Below, piece by piece: positions 34,312 to 45,881 of a DNA stretch of 64,000 bases. Origin of the DNA: Periplaneta americana (taxonomy: Eukaryota > Arthropoda > Insecta > Blattodea > Blattidae); NCBI RefSeq assembly GCF_040183065.1, contig NC_091119.1, positions 102,745,274 through 102,809,273 on the forward strand, read 5' to 3'. The notes beneath the pieces were generated by a model. It was not told where the DNA came from. It searched no databases and worked only from the letters and a program-made list of their open reading frames with translations. The first letter of the stretch is position 1, and the number at the start of each line of letters is the position of its first letter. Position numbers and translations under genes: made by a program.

Positions 34312-34563
34312 TTGATGTCTGTCGTCGATTTGCAAAAGGGGACAAAGTGTTGGGAAATCGCAAAAAAAAAAAAAAAAATACATAACAGTCTTAAAAAATT
34401 AAAATGTTCATGGATCCTGAATGTATGTACCCATAGTGATCTAATTAGAAAAAAATATGTGAACATTTTAATTTGTTAACTTAGTTAGGCTATAGTTTTT
34501 GCGATTTTCCAAGACTTTGTTATTTTGGACATGTCCCCTTTAGCAAATTGACGACAGATGTGA
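34312..34563. mobile_element. Foldback element
   Basis: Left arm TGTCTGTCGTCGATTTGCAA AAGGGGACA... AAATCGCAAAA; right arm the inverse of TCTGTCGTCAATTTGC.AAAGGGGACA... AAAATCGCAAAA. The arms are about 60 bp and the total 252 bp. There is no reading frame. Confidence 0.75.
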
Positions 34564-34588
34564 AGTATGAAAGTCAAAATTTGCATTT

Positions 34589-34870
34589 TCTTACAAGGGA
34601 ACTTTTCATTGCTCCCCCCTCCAGATTTTAACAAATGATAACTTATTTTATTGCTCTGAGAGATCTGAATCAAAATATAAAATCAAAACATGCCGAAGTT
34701 ATGATTAAAAGGGCTTAAATAACGTTACAAGAATCACAAAACATTGTATGTAAATGTGTAATGGACATGGAATGGCTTCTGAAGGACACAGAGGTAACTC
34801 AACGGATAGCGTGTTTAGTTGTTAAGTAGAAGACCTGTGTTCAAATCATATACACATCTTGTCTTATAAT
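34589..34870 (+). repeat. Repeat family E, plus copy, with internal tRNA-like module
   Basis: It starts ACAAGGGAAC, passes ATGCCGAAGTT..AAAGGGC, and about 200 bp in carries a tRNA-like segment, GTAACTCAACGGATAGCGTG to GTGTTCAAATC (about 34791-34848; box A-like and box B-like). The inverted copy at 35265-35525 has the same order. Confidence 0.65.
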
Positions 34871-35264
34871 AATGTTTTATTTTCTTGTGTAATCCTTGTT
34901 GTTAGTTTTTTTTATTATTCTTTCATTGTTTGAAATCTAATGGCAAAAAAAAAAAAACAAGACAAAACAAATGTGATTACTCTAAACTAATAAAATAAAA
35001 GTATCTTACTTATTTTATTGCGAACAAAGCAACTTAATTCTGCAGTGAATGATAGTGGAAGGTCTCATTACTGAACATATGATCAAAACAACACATCGTA
35101 GCATAATACTACAACAAATAAATTCCAGATTTTTTCCTTGTGCTCTGTCAAAGCATATATTCTTCATATTTTCAAAAGTTTCAACGTCATAATCCTCACA
35201 TCCAAGCATCGGTATTCAGAAGTCCAGTCCTCTACATGTTTTTGTTTTAAAATGTCAAAATAAT

Positions 35265-35525
35265 AAAAAGTAGCCGGGAATTGAACCGAGAACTTTTACT
35301 CGAAAGGCACGTCACTAATGGTTGAGCTACGTGAACGATGATATAATTATAAAGTATACTAATTGGCATGCAGTGACTCTGAACTAGGATTTACGCCCTT
35401 TAGAAGCAACTTCGGCATATTTGCAAGGTCGTTCCTCATTCTCGTTTTCACGAGCTTCAAAATGAGCTGTGTTCCAATAAAATGTGAAAGGGGTGTGATG
35501 TAAAGTTTCCCTTGTTAGTGTTAAT
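35265..35525 (-). repeat. Repeat family E, minus copy, with internal tRNA-like module
   Basis: On the minus strand: ACAAGGGAAAC, ATGCCGAAGTT..AAAGGGC, then GTAGCTCAACCATTAGTGAC and GGTTCAATTCCCGGCTA (box B-like, about 35273-35289). With the plus copy it forms a convergent inverted pair 394 bp apart. Confidence 0.7.
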
Positions 35526-36306
35526 AATTTTTTTTAATATCTTTTTCATTTTTTTCTGTTATGGGCTGTTATTTTTGTCATATTTCAGATAATTTTTGCA
35601 TACTTAACTCACTTTGGAAATGTGGTTTCATGGACTGTACTGTTTCATAAGAATGTATGTAATGTGGATGGAAAAATTTCACCAATTGCTGGAATAGGAA
35701 GTAAGAATTTTAATGGTCTTTCAGACAAAACTAGTAACTATGAAAGGGAAAATATTAAGTTCATCATACACTATGGACTTTCAGCTTTAATTTGACACTG
35801 AGTGTAGATGAATAGAAGTAGTGTCCGTGAGGAGGGTTTTAAGCTTAGTTCACAAGAGTCTGATATGTAATAATAGACAACAGAGCCAGAAGGACTGAGC
35901 AATGGATCTTGTGAACCGTGCGGTAATTTGTAAGTGGTGGATAAGAGGATTAAAGACCTTTAACGATACCAAAGGGAAAATACTGAATGACAAGAATGGC
36001 ATCTCAAAGAAGTGGAGGCATGGCAATGATAAATCGTATGCTAGTTTGTAAATGGTGGTTAAGAGGATTAGAGACCTTTAGCGGTACCGAAGGAAAATAC
36101 TGAATGACATCTCAAAGAAGTGGGGGCGTGGCGTCTATATTTATGAGCTATAGTGAGGAACAATATTAACTTTTAGCATGTAAAATTCAGGGCTCTAGCA
36201 ATAAGTCATAACTAGGGAGAAGAGACTGTACATTTCATGCAGTAAGTTGCAACTAAGGAGAAGAGACCATATGTTTCATGTTGCAACTACAGTCTATGCA
36301 AAACTA
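35526..36306. repeat. Intergenic DNA with short direct duplications
   Basis: A segment of about 90 bp is duplicated: 35927-36020 and 36047-36131 share AAGAGGATTA.AGACCTTTA and AAATACTGAATGACA and CATCTCAAAGAAGTGG. A second pair, about 36203-36235 and 36243-36280, shares GGAGAAGAGAC. No gene was recognised. Confidence 0.75.
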
Positions 36307-36475
36307 GAAAGATATTGACAGTTCTCTCTCGCAGACGCAGAAAGGGAGCGACGCGACGTTGTGAAGTTGTGCAGTAGTGCAGTGTGGGGTTCTTTGTCTG
36401 CCGTGTCGGAACTAAGCAGCTGACACGAAATTGTGAACTCACAAATTTGTATCATACGGCACTCTTAGACCGGAC

Positions 36476-36518
<43 letters not shown>

Positions 36519-36519
36519 C
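36476..36519. repeat. (TAA)n microsatellite
   Basis: About 14 TAA units. Confidence 0.97.
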
Positions 36520-36589
36520 GTATGAATGAATGTGAATATGGTACATAGGCTAATATGTAAGCGATAATTTCTCTCCATTAATATCTTAC

Positions 36590-37131
36590 AACCATTGATT
36601 TTTTATACTTGAAACCTAAATTCTTTAAGACAGTGTGCAGAGAAGAAACACTGCTGTGGAAAAGATCTGCATCTCGAAGTGAAGTTTGCAACTTCTTTTA
36701 ACGTAGGATGCTCCTCCCGTCAGTATTATAAATATACATGCCGCCAGATTGCTCCTCCTGAAAGGCATCTAAATTTGTCACCCGCTTTTCTACTTTTCTT
36801 TTCTTTCCCAGGGTTTCAAGTCAGGAAGGTCCATTTTCTTGCTCATTCATTTTAAAATTTTCCTTTCCTGTTTTAACGATGGTGTTCTTTCCTATTTTGA
36901 GAGCCTCTGCAGTACTATTTACCAACTGTTGTACTGGAATAAGAGGCCCGCCATTGTCTCTTCTTTCTCGAAATAGTCCCGCACATTACAAACCATTTCT
37001 CTCGCCTGCCTTGGAAGAGGAGCATCTTTTCCGTTTCTTCTTGCTGTCCCTTGCAGCACTCCTTGTTCCGTCTGAGCCTGTGGCTCGTTTTGTGCCACTA
37101 TCTGCCTTGCGACATGGTATAAGTGAAACAC
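36590..37131 (-). pseudogene. IS630-type transposase, N-terminal half relic
   Basis: From about 37131 leftward: RQAREMVCNVRDYFEKE (36919-37131 frame), then in another frame STAEALKIGKNTIVKTGKEN (helix-turn-helix), GKKRKVEKRVTNLDAFQEE, and beyond a gap HSSVSSLHTVLKNLGFKYKK (about 36600-36660). This order is that of the N-terminal part of a Tc1-like transposase of the same group as the relic at 23.6 kb. Frameshifts separate the blocks and the DDE domain is absent. Confidence 0.65.
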
Positions 37132-37403
37132 ACGGACACTATAAATCGCGTTACAAATACACTCACAACTAAACTCAAACTAAGCCTATCTTCATCAACA
37201 ACAAAACATCTACAAAAACAATAGCAACAACAGAACACCAATACTTGCTGTAACACAGCAACGAAGATTCAACACTTCCAAACAAAGCATGTGCTCGCTG
37301 TGAAACAGTCGGCAACGTTGGCCTGTTCACATGGTCTCTGATTGGCTAGTTTGAGCAGTTGCCATGGTGACGCTTAGAAGCCACTGAAGTTTCAATACCT
37401 TTC

Positions 37404-37699
37404 TAGTTTTTCAGGGGCGTAATGTTAGGGCCTGCAATGCAGGTTGGCCCGCAAACACCACGCAAATAAAGAAAGTAACTACAGTTTGTTGAACGCCTCC
37501 TCTTCCTCTCTCTCCCCCATTACGTGGTAGCTATTAGATTACGTCCATTTTCGGCTTTCTTCCCTCCAAAATTTTCTAGAGCTCCTTCAGTGGAGCAGCA
37601 AAACCCGAAATGAGACAAGTGGCCTCAGTTTTTCTCGGACCCAAACTCCCTTGCAAGGAACCTTTTAAAGTTTCTTTTCCCATTTGCCTCTCTTTCAAT
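37404..37699. other. Short interval between two transposons
   Basis: Contains GGGCC..GGCCC short inverted words. No gene was recognised. Confidence 0.4.
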
Positions 37700-40472
37700 C
37701 AGTGGCGTATACTGGTTAAAGGGTTTGGGCTACCACTGACCCTAGTATTACACAAAATATATTTTAAAATCCTTATAATAAAATTCCTTACATATTTATG
37801 TGAATTCCAGACGTCTTGATTGGGACGAAAATACGTTGATGACTTCGTCCTTGAAATTACAGTTGGGCCACTTGCAAAGTTTCTGTAGAAAAGACTTTTC
37901 AATGGATATTAGTGCCAAGCCAGATAAACGTTCTTGTGTATGAGTTGATCTACAGTAGGATTTTATTCTCTCCAATGCAGAAAATGTTCTTTCTACCGAT
38001 GCTGACGTAGCTGGTATTGTCACAATTAATGTTGCCAATTTAAGGACTTCAGGAATAACTTGGTTCAGCTGGTTTTCATATATGGCAGATAATATTTCGT
38101 GGATAGGTTTGTTCGAAAAATCAAAGACTTCTGCTGAATATATTACACTTAATTCATTTTTCAAACGTACTTGATCAAAGTGACTGTTATAGGACTGAAA
38201 TAATTTGTTTAGTGCCTCATTCGGGAAGTTTTCTCTATAAGCAGAAAATTTTTGAGAATCTAGAAGATGTGTGAACTGAAGCTTTCCATAATCAGAAAAT
38301 CTGTCAGTAATTTCCATGTGCATACGATCTAGTATGCTGTAGTACAGCTGCCTGTATTTCAATTCATCATCTCCTTTTCTTCGCTTTAATGGTGGTTCCA
38401 TTGTATTGTCTGAAGAATTTTCATTTTCCATATTACTCCATATGGACGGAAACCCACTACGTCTGAACTCGGATATAGTATGTTTTAACTTTGATACCTC
38501 TTGCAAGCAGTATGCTATGTCTAGACTTTTTATCTGAAGAATATTGTAGAGCACATCTGTATGTGCGAACACTCTAGCATAGACTTCAAGAAGAAATATA
38601 TTCTGAAACTGTGTGAAAAAATTCAAATATCCTTGAGCCTGCACATTTACAGCATCATCTCAGTTTTCTTCAGAGTCATTACAAAAGATATTTTTAAAGA
38701 AAGCAGTCCGTTTTTCTCTGTATTCCTTTACTGTATTTACAAGCCGAGATGTAAAATTACATCTAGTTGGTGCTACTTTTGGGAGTTTCTTGTTCATAAA
38801 TTCCTTGAGTTTTCTGATCTTTTAGGAGATGATGAGAAAAATGCAGCTAAACCCGACAGTGTTTTGAAAAAAATGCGGCATTCTGGAATGGATGAAGTAG
38901 TGTGTTGCAAAACTAAATTGAGGACATGGCTGTAACAATGGACAAATAGTGCTTGAGGATACTTTTCTTGAACTTTTGTTTTTAAGCCATTAATATTTCC
39001 CGCCATAACTGAAGCACCATCGTATGTCTGTGCAATTAACTTATTGCCGACATTGTATTCTGCTATAACACCTTCCACATGCTGAAACAAAGCAGCAGCA
39101 GTTTTGCCCGAACTGACATTTGTGAATCCTATAAACTGTTCTTGAACATTGGCAGTACTGTCGACGTATCTTAAAACAGTGGACAATTGACTCTGATTAG
39201 AGCAGTAACTTGTTTCATCAACAACAATGGCCACAAAAGATTTTATGTTCTTTATCGTAACCCCACTTATAGCAAATATTAAGTCATTCTGAATTGCGAG
39301 AGAAGTACCACGAAATACTGTTGAACTCTCAAGATGATTGGCCAGTAAATGGTCAAATTCACTTAAGGAACTTAAATATTCAATATAATTTCCTATATTG
39401 TCTGATTCCACACTCTCGTTATGACCCCGAAAAGCGAATTCTTGTTTTCCTAGAAAGCAGACTGCGTTAATAAGATGCAGTAAAATCTCCCGATTTTTTT
39501 TTCACAAGAGCATTGTGTTGGTTGATGTGTAGAGCTTTTCGCTTATCTAGCTGTAAATCAATTCTTGTCTTCCCAAAGTTTGCAAAGTTCATGCTACTAC
39601 AAATATGAGCTTTTGATTTGTCGTATTCTAGGACTGCCATTCGAAGGGAGTTCATATTAGAAAACCCTCTTTTGACCACACATTAGTTTCGCGGCTAAAT
39701 AACAAACATGGCCATCAAAATAGTTTAGACAGTTTAGAAGTACCACACAACCAATTCCACTTACCATATGATGTTGAAGTGAAATGGCGTGTGTACTCTC
39801 GCTGTTTTTCTTTTACGTCCATGGACAAATTTAACTCAGGAGTTGGTCTTTCCATTTTCACAATTTCAACTTTCTCGTTGTTATGTACGACGGTTAAAAG
39901 GCACTTTTAATAAACCTTCTATTACACAGTCATTTTCAACACAAACCTCTCCAGAAACTTGTTCTGCCATATTTTTCACAATATCACTTAATTGGGAAAT
40001 TAAAAACTTAATAATTCACAATTAATATAACTCTTAGACACTCGAACAAATCACAAATTTAAAATAATGCACTGCAAGAACACAATCACATTCAATTGCT
40101 AGCGTACTAAGCGTATAGCTGCTTCGCGCCTGCGAAGAAACCGATCACGAGAGCGGCAACTTGCCCGCCTACAGTGCACGATGAAAACAGTAGTAAGCGG
40201 GGGGGACGGGCAGTTGTGCGAAGGACAGCTTGAGCGAAACGGTCACAGGCTACCTCACGTAGCAAGCGGTTTCTCCAGCGATGCCGCCTTGACAACTTGT
40301 TTCTTTTCGAGAGCAGAGAGCACATATAAATCTAACAATTACTTTAATTTTAATTACTATGGTAAAACTAATAATACAAAATTATTACATTATGTTATAT
40401 TATAAACTTTTTCTTTTGTAATTTCCTTGGGCTACCGCCGGTAGCCCCGGTAGTCCCCAAAATACGCCCCTG
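37700..40472 (-). mobile_element. hAT transposon (ZMYM/DUF4371 type), complete but decayed
   Basis: Left end CAGTGGCGTATACTGG; right end, read inward, CAGGGGCGTATTTTGG. Both are followed by a GGGCTACC block. A perfect 8-bp duplication CTTTCAAT flanks it (37692-37699 and 40473-40480). The 2773-bp element contains one transposase gene on the minus strand, broken by stops and frameshifts. Confidence 0.93.
37796..39970 (-). pseudogene. hAT transposase (TTF finger, DUF4371, hAT dimerisation), broken
   Basis: The probable start is ATG 39970 (MAEQVSGEVCVENDCVIEG). Next comes a TTF-type zinc finger, YGKWNWLCGTSKLSKLF then WPCLLFSRET, where TGA replaces a Cys. The DUF4371-like catalytic region (38794-39411) has VVDETSYCSN, AQTYDGASVMAGNINGLK, and HCYSHVLNLVL with the CxxH pair. 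After another break, 37796-38644 encodes the C-terminus with ATSASVERTFSALERIKSY, carrying the catalytic Glu of hAT elements. Catalytic residues survive, but at least two stops and three frameshifts split the frame. It resembles the zinc-finger MYM-type and 52-kDa-repressor-like proteins that are hAT-derived in animals. It is a full-length but dead copy. Confidence 0.88.
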
Positions 40473-41674
40473 CTTTCAATTCATTCAGCTCCTTCACGTC
40501 CAGGGACAAACTCTCGATCTTCACTGTCATGGACAGCCAGGAGCGCAGCATGGGTTCGCATCCCCCTTTGGCCTGTATACCTCTGTATTGACTAGTTATC
40601 AAAATATCTAGCTTGTGTTTATCAGGTGTTTTCTGTGTTGAACATTTTGGAGATTTGAAATTAGTAATATTGTTTCAACCAGCTATTTCCCAGAAGACAC
40701 CATTTCAGTATATGGCTGGAACTTTAAGCAAATGGAATAGTTCTTGGGTATTGAATGTAACTGTGCTCAGTAATACCGAACTGGCTACTAAATCTTAATG
40801 TGTATTAAAATTATCAATAAATGCAGTAGAACATATAATCCAGTGACAAATTTTTGAACATAATAATTACTGGTTTCTTTTCTTTTCACAGATGAATCTT
40901 CAGCCTTCCGAACATCAGAGAGGCTTCTGAAGATTATCCACTGCTAAAGCCTGTAAGTAATTAACTCTGTTATACAAAACTACAAAGACTACATTGTTAG
41001 GGGTTATGATTTTTAGAAATTTAGCATTTTGATTTTAACATTTAGCATTTTGTAGCTTTCATACATTCGTCATTTTGCGTTCTGTGGCGTTTTGAAGGAA
41101 GACATGGACTCTACGTCAATATAGGAGGATTGGTCATGTCTTTTGAAAATATTGGGGATTAAAATAATACTTACATGGAGGTACTAATTTAATTTATGAC
41201 CCTGTTAATCATATTTATGAATTCGTAACAAAGAAATCATAGAAGGAACACGCCTGTACATTTTCTTCCGTCATTCGTGTTGTCTTATTACTTCCTACAT
41301 TAAATTGTATTTACTGAAAAATCTTTCAGCATCTACGCTGCTGATAGGACCCAAAATATATTGCAGAATGCTTAGGTGGCTACTTAAGCTTTAAAGCCAA
41401 TGACATTTACACCCAGTCCACATCTTTTGTTCTGAATATTTTGAACAATTTTGGTTTAAAAATATTCATAACCCTCAAGGAACTGTTCATGTTAACATAC
41501 GGGAAAATTGTTTTTATTTTGGTCTCAATAATAAATTTCTAAATTATAGACATCAGCTCAAAGAATTTTGAGTGACCACAAGGGTCCTGAATACAATAAA
41601 CATGTATAATAATGTGATGTGATACATTAAAGAAAAAAGAAAGTTAATTGTTGAAGGCAAATATAAGTTGATTA
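40473..41674. other. No gene seen
   Basis: AT-rich DNA. I recognised no coding region or bounded repeat. Confidence 0.4.
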
Positions 41675-42826
41675 ATTGAAATAGAAATGATGATGTAATA
41701 TTTGAAGAGAATCCTTGATAATATTTATAAGAATAGACATTACAGAATCAAAAGGAATGTGAAGTTCCTTAAGATAATTCCACGTGAATTTTGTGATTGA
41801 ACCTCTACTGCCAAACAGCAAACCAATGACGGACCATTATTTAAGAGGGACGTTGTACTTTTGAGAAAGATACGGCAGACAAGGTTCATATATGGACTTC
41901 TTCTCAATATCAACCTCGGTGGCCTGATTTAGGTTTCTTTCGAAACGGATAGTAGGGTCAAGAATAAGAGCCCATTTTAAGCCTCCATTGATAGCAATAA
42001 TGTCTGCCCATCTAAAAGAACCATCTGATGATACACAATGTACTTCCTCATGAATTTCCCAATTTAAAGTTTTTAACGATATCACCAAAGCATGTCGTAC
42101 ACGATGATGTCTAGCATTGATCAGCAGCTCGCCTTTGGGGCATTGTCCAACCACGTGTCCAAGTGTTTCAAGCTCGCTACAGTCTGGATGACGGCAGCGG
42201 GTTGTGCTTAGAGTTCTGCCCGGTATTGCGCGAACCGCTGAAATATTGCTTGACATTTTTAAAGCATTGGTCCATTCTGAGGAAGATAGGCCCTTTCGAT
42301 TGCTTACCCATGAGTTAGCCTTGGGGAGATCACTATAAACAATAACCCCTTTACCACGCAAGGTATGGTTTGTCCAAGTTTGGAATGCGTCATTTCTTAA
42401 GTGTTTACGAATTTTACGACCTGACCAGTTGATAGCATCAATAGCTGTGATATTCAATTTTGACAGAGCAGAAGCTTTTTCACTTACAAGGTCCCTAACA
42501 TTGTGGAGATGGGAGTCATCAACACGAAGAAGAGTATTACAGATATTTATGTGTTGCACATAAGCTTCCCAAGATGCTTTCATTAACGAAAGACCACGAT
42601 ATTTTTTAGGGGAGTAGAGCATTCCATCTGGGCAGTCATGAGGAAGACCAATAAGCTCTTTGCATGCTCCTCTGGTAACTTTATCTAAATCATTAAGAAA
42701 TTTGGTTTTGATTTGGTAGAGTGGAGCACACTGTAAGGCAATAACTGATAATAACTGGCAAGTAAAGGTGGGGTCAAAAAGTTTAGCAACGCCTTGCCAA
42801 ACAATATGTGCACAATTTTCCACCAT
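41675..42826 (-). pseudogene. RLE-type LINE, 3' half
   Basis: The frame 41837-42826 (329 codons) covers the RT-thumb region (DCPDGMLYSPKKYRGLSLMK), the knuckle CRHPDCSELETLGHVVGQC, and the restriction-like endonuclease (WADIIAI then ILDPTIRFE). It reaches CLPYLSQKYNVPLK and a TAA. Reading on past that single stop gives VIGLLFGSRGSITKFTW and LQILHHHFYFN, ending near 41675, as in the 14.1-kb copy, so the TAA is a mutation inside the gene. The reverse transcriptase core is missing upstream (5' truncation near 42.83 kb). It differs in sequence from the 17.8-kb copy, so at least two families of this group are present. Confidence 0.87.
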
Positions 42827-43762
42827 ATGTGTAGTAAACTATGTTGCACTTGGCCGTACACTCCATACACAGGGGAAACTGCACTGTTTATTCCTCTTAA
42901 GTCGAAGGATGTGACACAGCACATGTACAATGCACAGTTAAGTGAAGGAGCTTGCATGCCATAGGTAAAGCCAGTAATCAACAGTAATATACACTTAAAC
43001 AGAGTTACAGCCAGAGCATTCTTACGTTTGGCAACCCTGAGTGGAGGCCAAGGTGGATGCTAGATAGAGCACGAGGTTTGAAATTGGTATTGACATAATA
43101 GTGCTGGAGTAAGTAGAACCCGTCACCCTATTAACCGATTGGCAGATTATCCGACTGTCTTTCTTTCGCTCTTTCCTTCCTCTCTTTCTTTCTTTGCTGT
43201 GGGTAGTACTGTACCTTATGTTATTACTTATTTGTTTAGAGTGTATTATTACAAGCCTTTGTTCTTTGGTGCTGTGGAACATTCGAATTGCAACAATGCT
43301 TTCTTTATTATAGAAAGATCTACTACCTAGTACTGATCTTGTAATAAAATGAAGCTGACACAATAAGAAATTAAACTTGTGAAACATATCGAGAAAGTAG
43401 TTTTGACAGTTCCGCAGTGTAGGTGTTGTTAAATATTGTGCATTGTCGACTTTAAACTCATTTTAAGAGTGGTATTCACCTGTTCGTTTGGGTTCTGACT
43501 TTATTGTGAAATGTCCGTTTAATATTTTGTGCATTTGACAGTTCATATCTTTAATGTAAACTTCTTATTATCGTTCCCGATTCTCTGATGTGTCTAAACC
43601 ACCACAAACTCAATTTTACAAATTTTTTAGCAAAATGTCTGGTAAGATTCTCGCACGGTTAGTGAAAATTTTACATTGGCAAATGTTTCTATGCAGCCAC
43701 AGCATGACTATGTTCTTCTCAGGACTGTAGTTTCACATCCCCTGTGAAAACTCAGTTTATAA
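42827..43762. other. No gene seen
   Basis: The frames on both strands (43022-43387, 43139-43330) have no recognised similarity. Confidence 0.4.
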
Positions 43763-43802
43763 CAATAATAATAATAATAATAGTAATAATAATAATAATA
43801 CA
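43763..43802. repeat. (TAA)n microsatellite
   Basis: Imperfect run of TAA units. Confidence 0.95.
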
Positions 43803-44261
43803 CAAAATTTTAAATACCGATCATGTAAATTGTACTTAATTTTAATAATGACTCCCCTTAACAAAATACTGCATAGGCCAATGTAACTGATAATGGAAAT
43901 AATGGATAAACTCTTAACAAAGAAAACTGTCCAAAATAAAACTTCAATTAACGGGAACAGGATGACAAATTGATTTGCAGTAGCTCACATTCATCATCAC
44001 TGCAAGGATCAATGAAAGGTGTGCAAAGCAGGGAAAGAGAAAACATAGTGCATAAGGGCCGGTGCCCTACATGGGCTGACACGCTATGAATTACTATTAG
44101 TGTCTTAATATATGAACACCTATAAATAGAGATAGAGAGAAGTATTCCTATCCACTCACTCTGCTACATAGTACTGTCGTGCCCTCTACCACGAATAGGG
44201 CGGATGGCTTATCTTTGAGAAAATCGCGAGTTATATCCCACTTACGAAAACCAAAATATTT

Positions 44262-45263
44262 TGTTGTGCCCTTTTTGGCATAGCAACAAATTTATCAAGA
44301 CAACACAAACGAATTAGCACTGCATTGCACTTCCTATCTCTCTGACGATTTATATACTGTACTTCCTCCTTATGGATAGGAGGGATTCCTTATTTAGAAT
44401 GTGATCTCAGGCTTTCTAGCTATTCACTATTAATAAGTTTATTAACAAAATATCAAATTAGAACAGATAAATATGGAGTATTGAAATGGAAGGATTATTT
44501 CTGAAGTATCGTAATGGCTGTTAATTGCAAAGTATGAGAATTGAATAGTTAATTTTACATACAGTTTCTGTAAGGCGAACCCTGGTGCTATTCAAAGAAG
44601 ATGCCATTTTCTGCCTTCTTTCTGGACGTCTGGAAGTTACGACTGCTACTGCATGACCGCTGTCTTGACCAAAGACTAATGATCACAATTTGGACGTTTC
44701 ATGTCCATTTTATAAGTTCTCGAACCACGCCCTTGCGACGTAACAGAGTGACGCTACTTTGCCCGCGAATCTTCTAAAACGACAGTATTGCATTGACCGA
44801 ACACCACACTTCCGATTCCTAACCATTATTTCGGATCGGCATTTCCTGTTGTCACTTGGAACAATACAGATTTAAGGAACTCTCACGATTGAATGTCTGT
44901 TTTTGATTGAACCAATAGAAAATCAGAATTCAAAATGATCACCAATTAGAAGTCTTGCAAGAGACTTCGGTTTGTTAATGATTGCTGCATAATCTGAGTA
45001 TTTTTCGTTATATGTCAGCTGTTGCGTAAGAATGGCTTTGCGCTAAAATGCAAGCGTACACATTTCCTGTCTTGTTCAAGGACTGGACTTTGCTTCTTGC
45101 TGACTTCACTAAGATGCACAACTGTAATCGCAACAGGAAGCTGCCGCCTGTCTTCAATGATTAAACTGAATGTATGATTTCATTACTTTCAAATAAAGTT
45201 AAAATGTATTGCTTATGGCCATAACAAAGTTATGATTGCGTATCATAATCCTTGGGCACAACA
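44262..45263 (-). mobile_element. 3' long terminal repeat of the Ty3/Gypsy element
   Basis: The minus-strand LTR begins TGTTGTGCCC at 45263 and ends GGGCACAACA at 44262, giving short inverted TG..CA ends. A purine-rich tract, AAAAAGAAGAGGG, immediately precedes it on the minus strand (45266-45280), the expected second-strand primer. TATATAAA (44349-44356) on the minus strand is a plausible TATA box. Length is 1002 bp. The matching 5' LTR is absent because the element is truncated at 51.78 kb. Confidence 0.78.
44349..44356 (-). promoter_or_regulatory. Putative LTR TATA box
   Basis: TATATAAA on the minus strand, followed by TCGTCAG about 8 bases on, within the LTR. Confidence 0.45.
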
Positions 45264-45881
45264 ATGCCCTCTTCTTTTTAAAAGATGATGCCGTAATAGG
45301 CATGTGCTTTTACTCCTAATCAAATGAATGGCAAGCCATGTCGGATCCTGTGAAGTATGACTATCACACAAGTCTTAGTAAACCTTTTTCTGTTAGGCTT
45401 ACGGGGTGTAGTTCCCTCGCTAGTGGCCCTCAGAATCATTCAGGCTTGCAGGATTTTAATCCATTATATAGGCCATCATTCATTCTTATTGAGGATTTGG
45501 ATCGTCTGTGTCTTGTAAGCTAGTGTTGTATCATTCACATTACAAATTATAAGAAAAGTCTTTATGGAGGGCGAAGTGCCAAAGATTTTGACTTTCATAA
45601 GCAATAGATCGAAATTTATATAATTGATGACATTGATATCATAATGGCGGTAGGACTGCTGCTATTTAATAAATCTGATGTATCTATGCATTAAATGAGT
45701 AATCCATTTACGTGACGAGGCATAATTTAATGTAAACTGAGTTCCTGGATGTTTTAATGTATAACTTTGCAGGGTGTCTGTCATTTAACTCGATAGTACT
45801 TACGAATTTTTTGCACACAAGTGATATGCTGATTTAACGTTATGGATCTCTTATCTGTAGTGTTATGGCATGTGTGGGGCA

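Larger units (their letters stand above)
36307..37403 (-). mobile_element. Tc1-like (IS630) element, deletion derivative
   Basis: Left end GAAAGATATTGACAG, right end read inward GAAAGGTATTGAAAC, both preceded by CTA, giving a TA target duplication (36305-36306 and 37404-37405). It keeps the N-terminal half of a transposase and a (TAA)n tract at 36476-36519. A possible X-box-like motif, GTTGCCATGGTGAC, lies at about 37357-37370 upstream of the gene relic. Confidence 0.75.

Noticed and set aside
36919-37172. Plus-strand 97-codon frame at 36.9-37.2 kb
   Set aside because: The minus strand carries a recognisable transposase N-terminus; the plus frame is its shadow.
37357-37370. X-box (RFX) site GTTGCCATGGTGAC
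   Set aside because: One mismatch to the half-site consensus, no ciliary gene nearby, and it lies in a dead transposon; noted only in passing.
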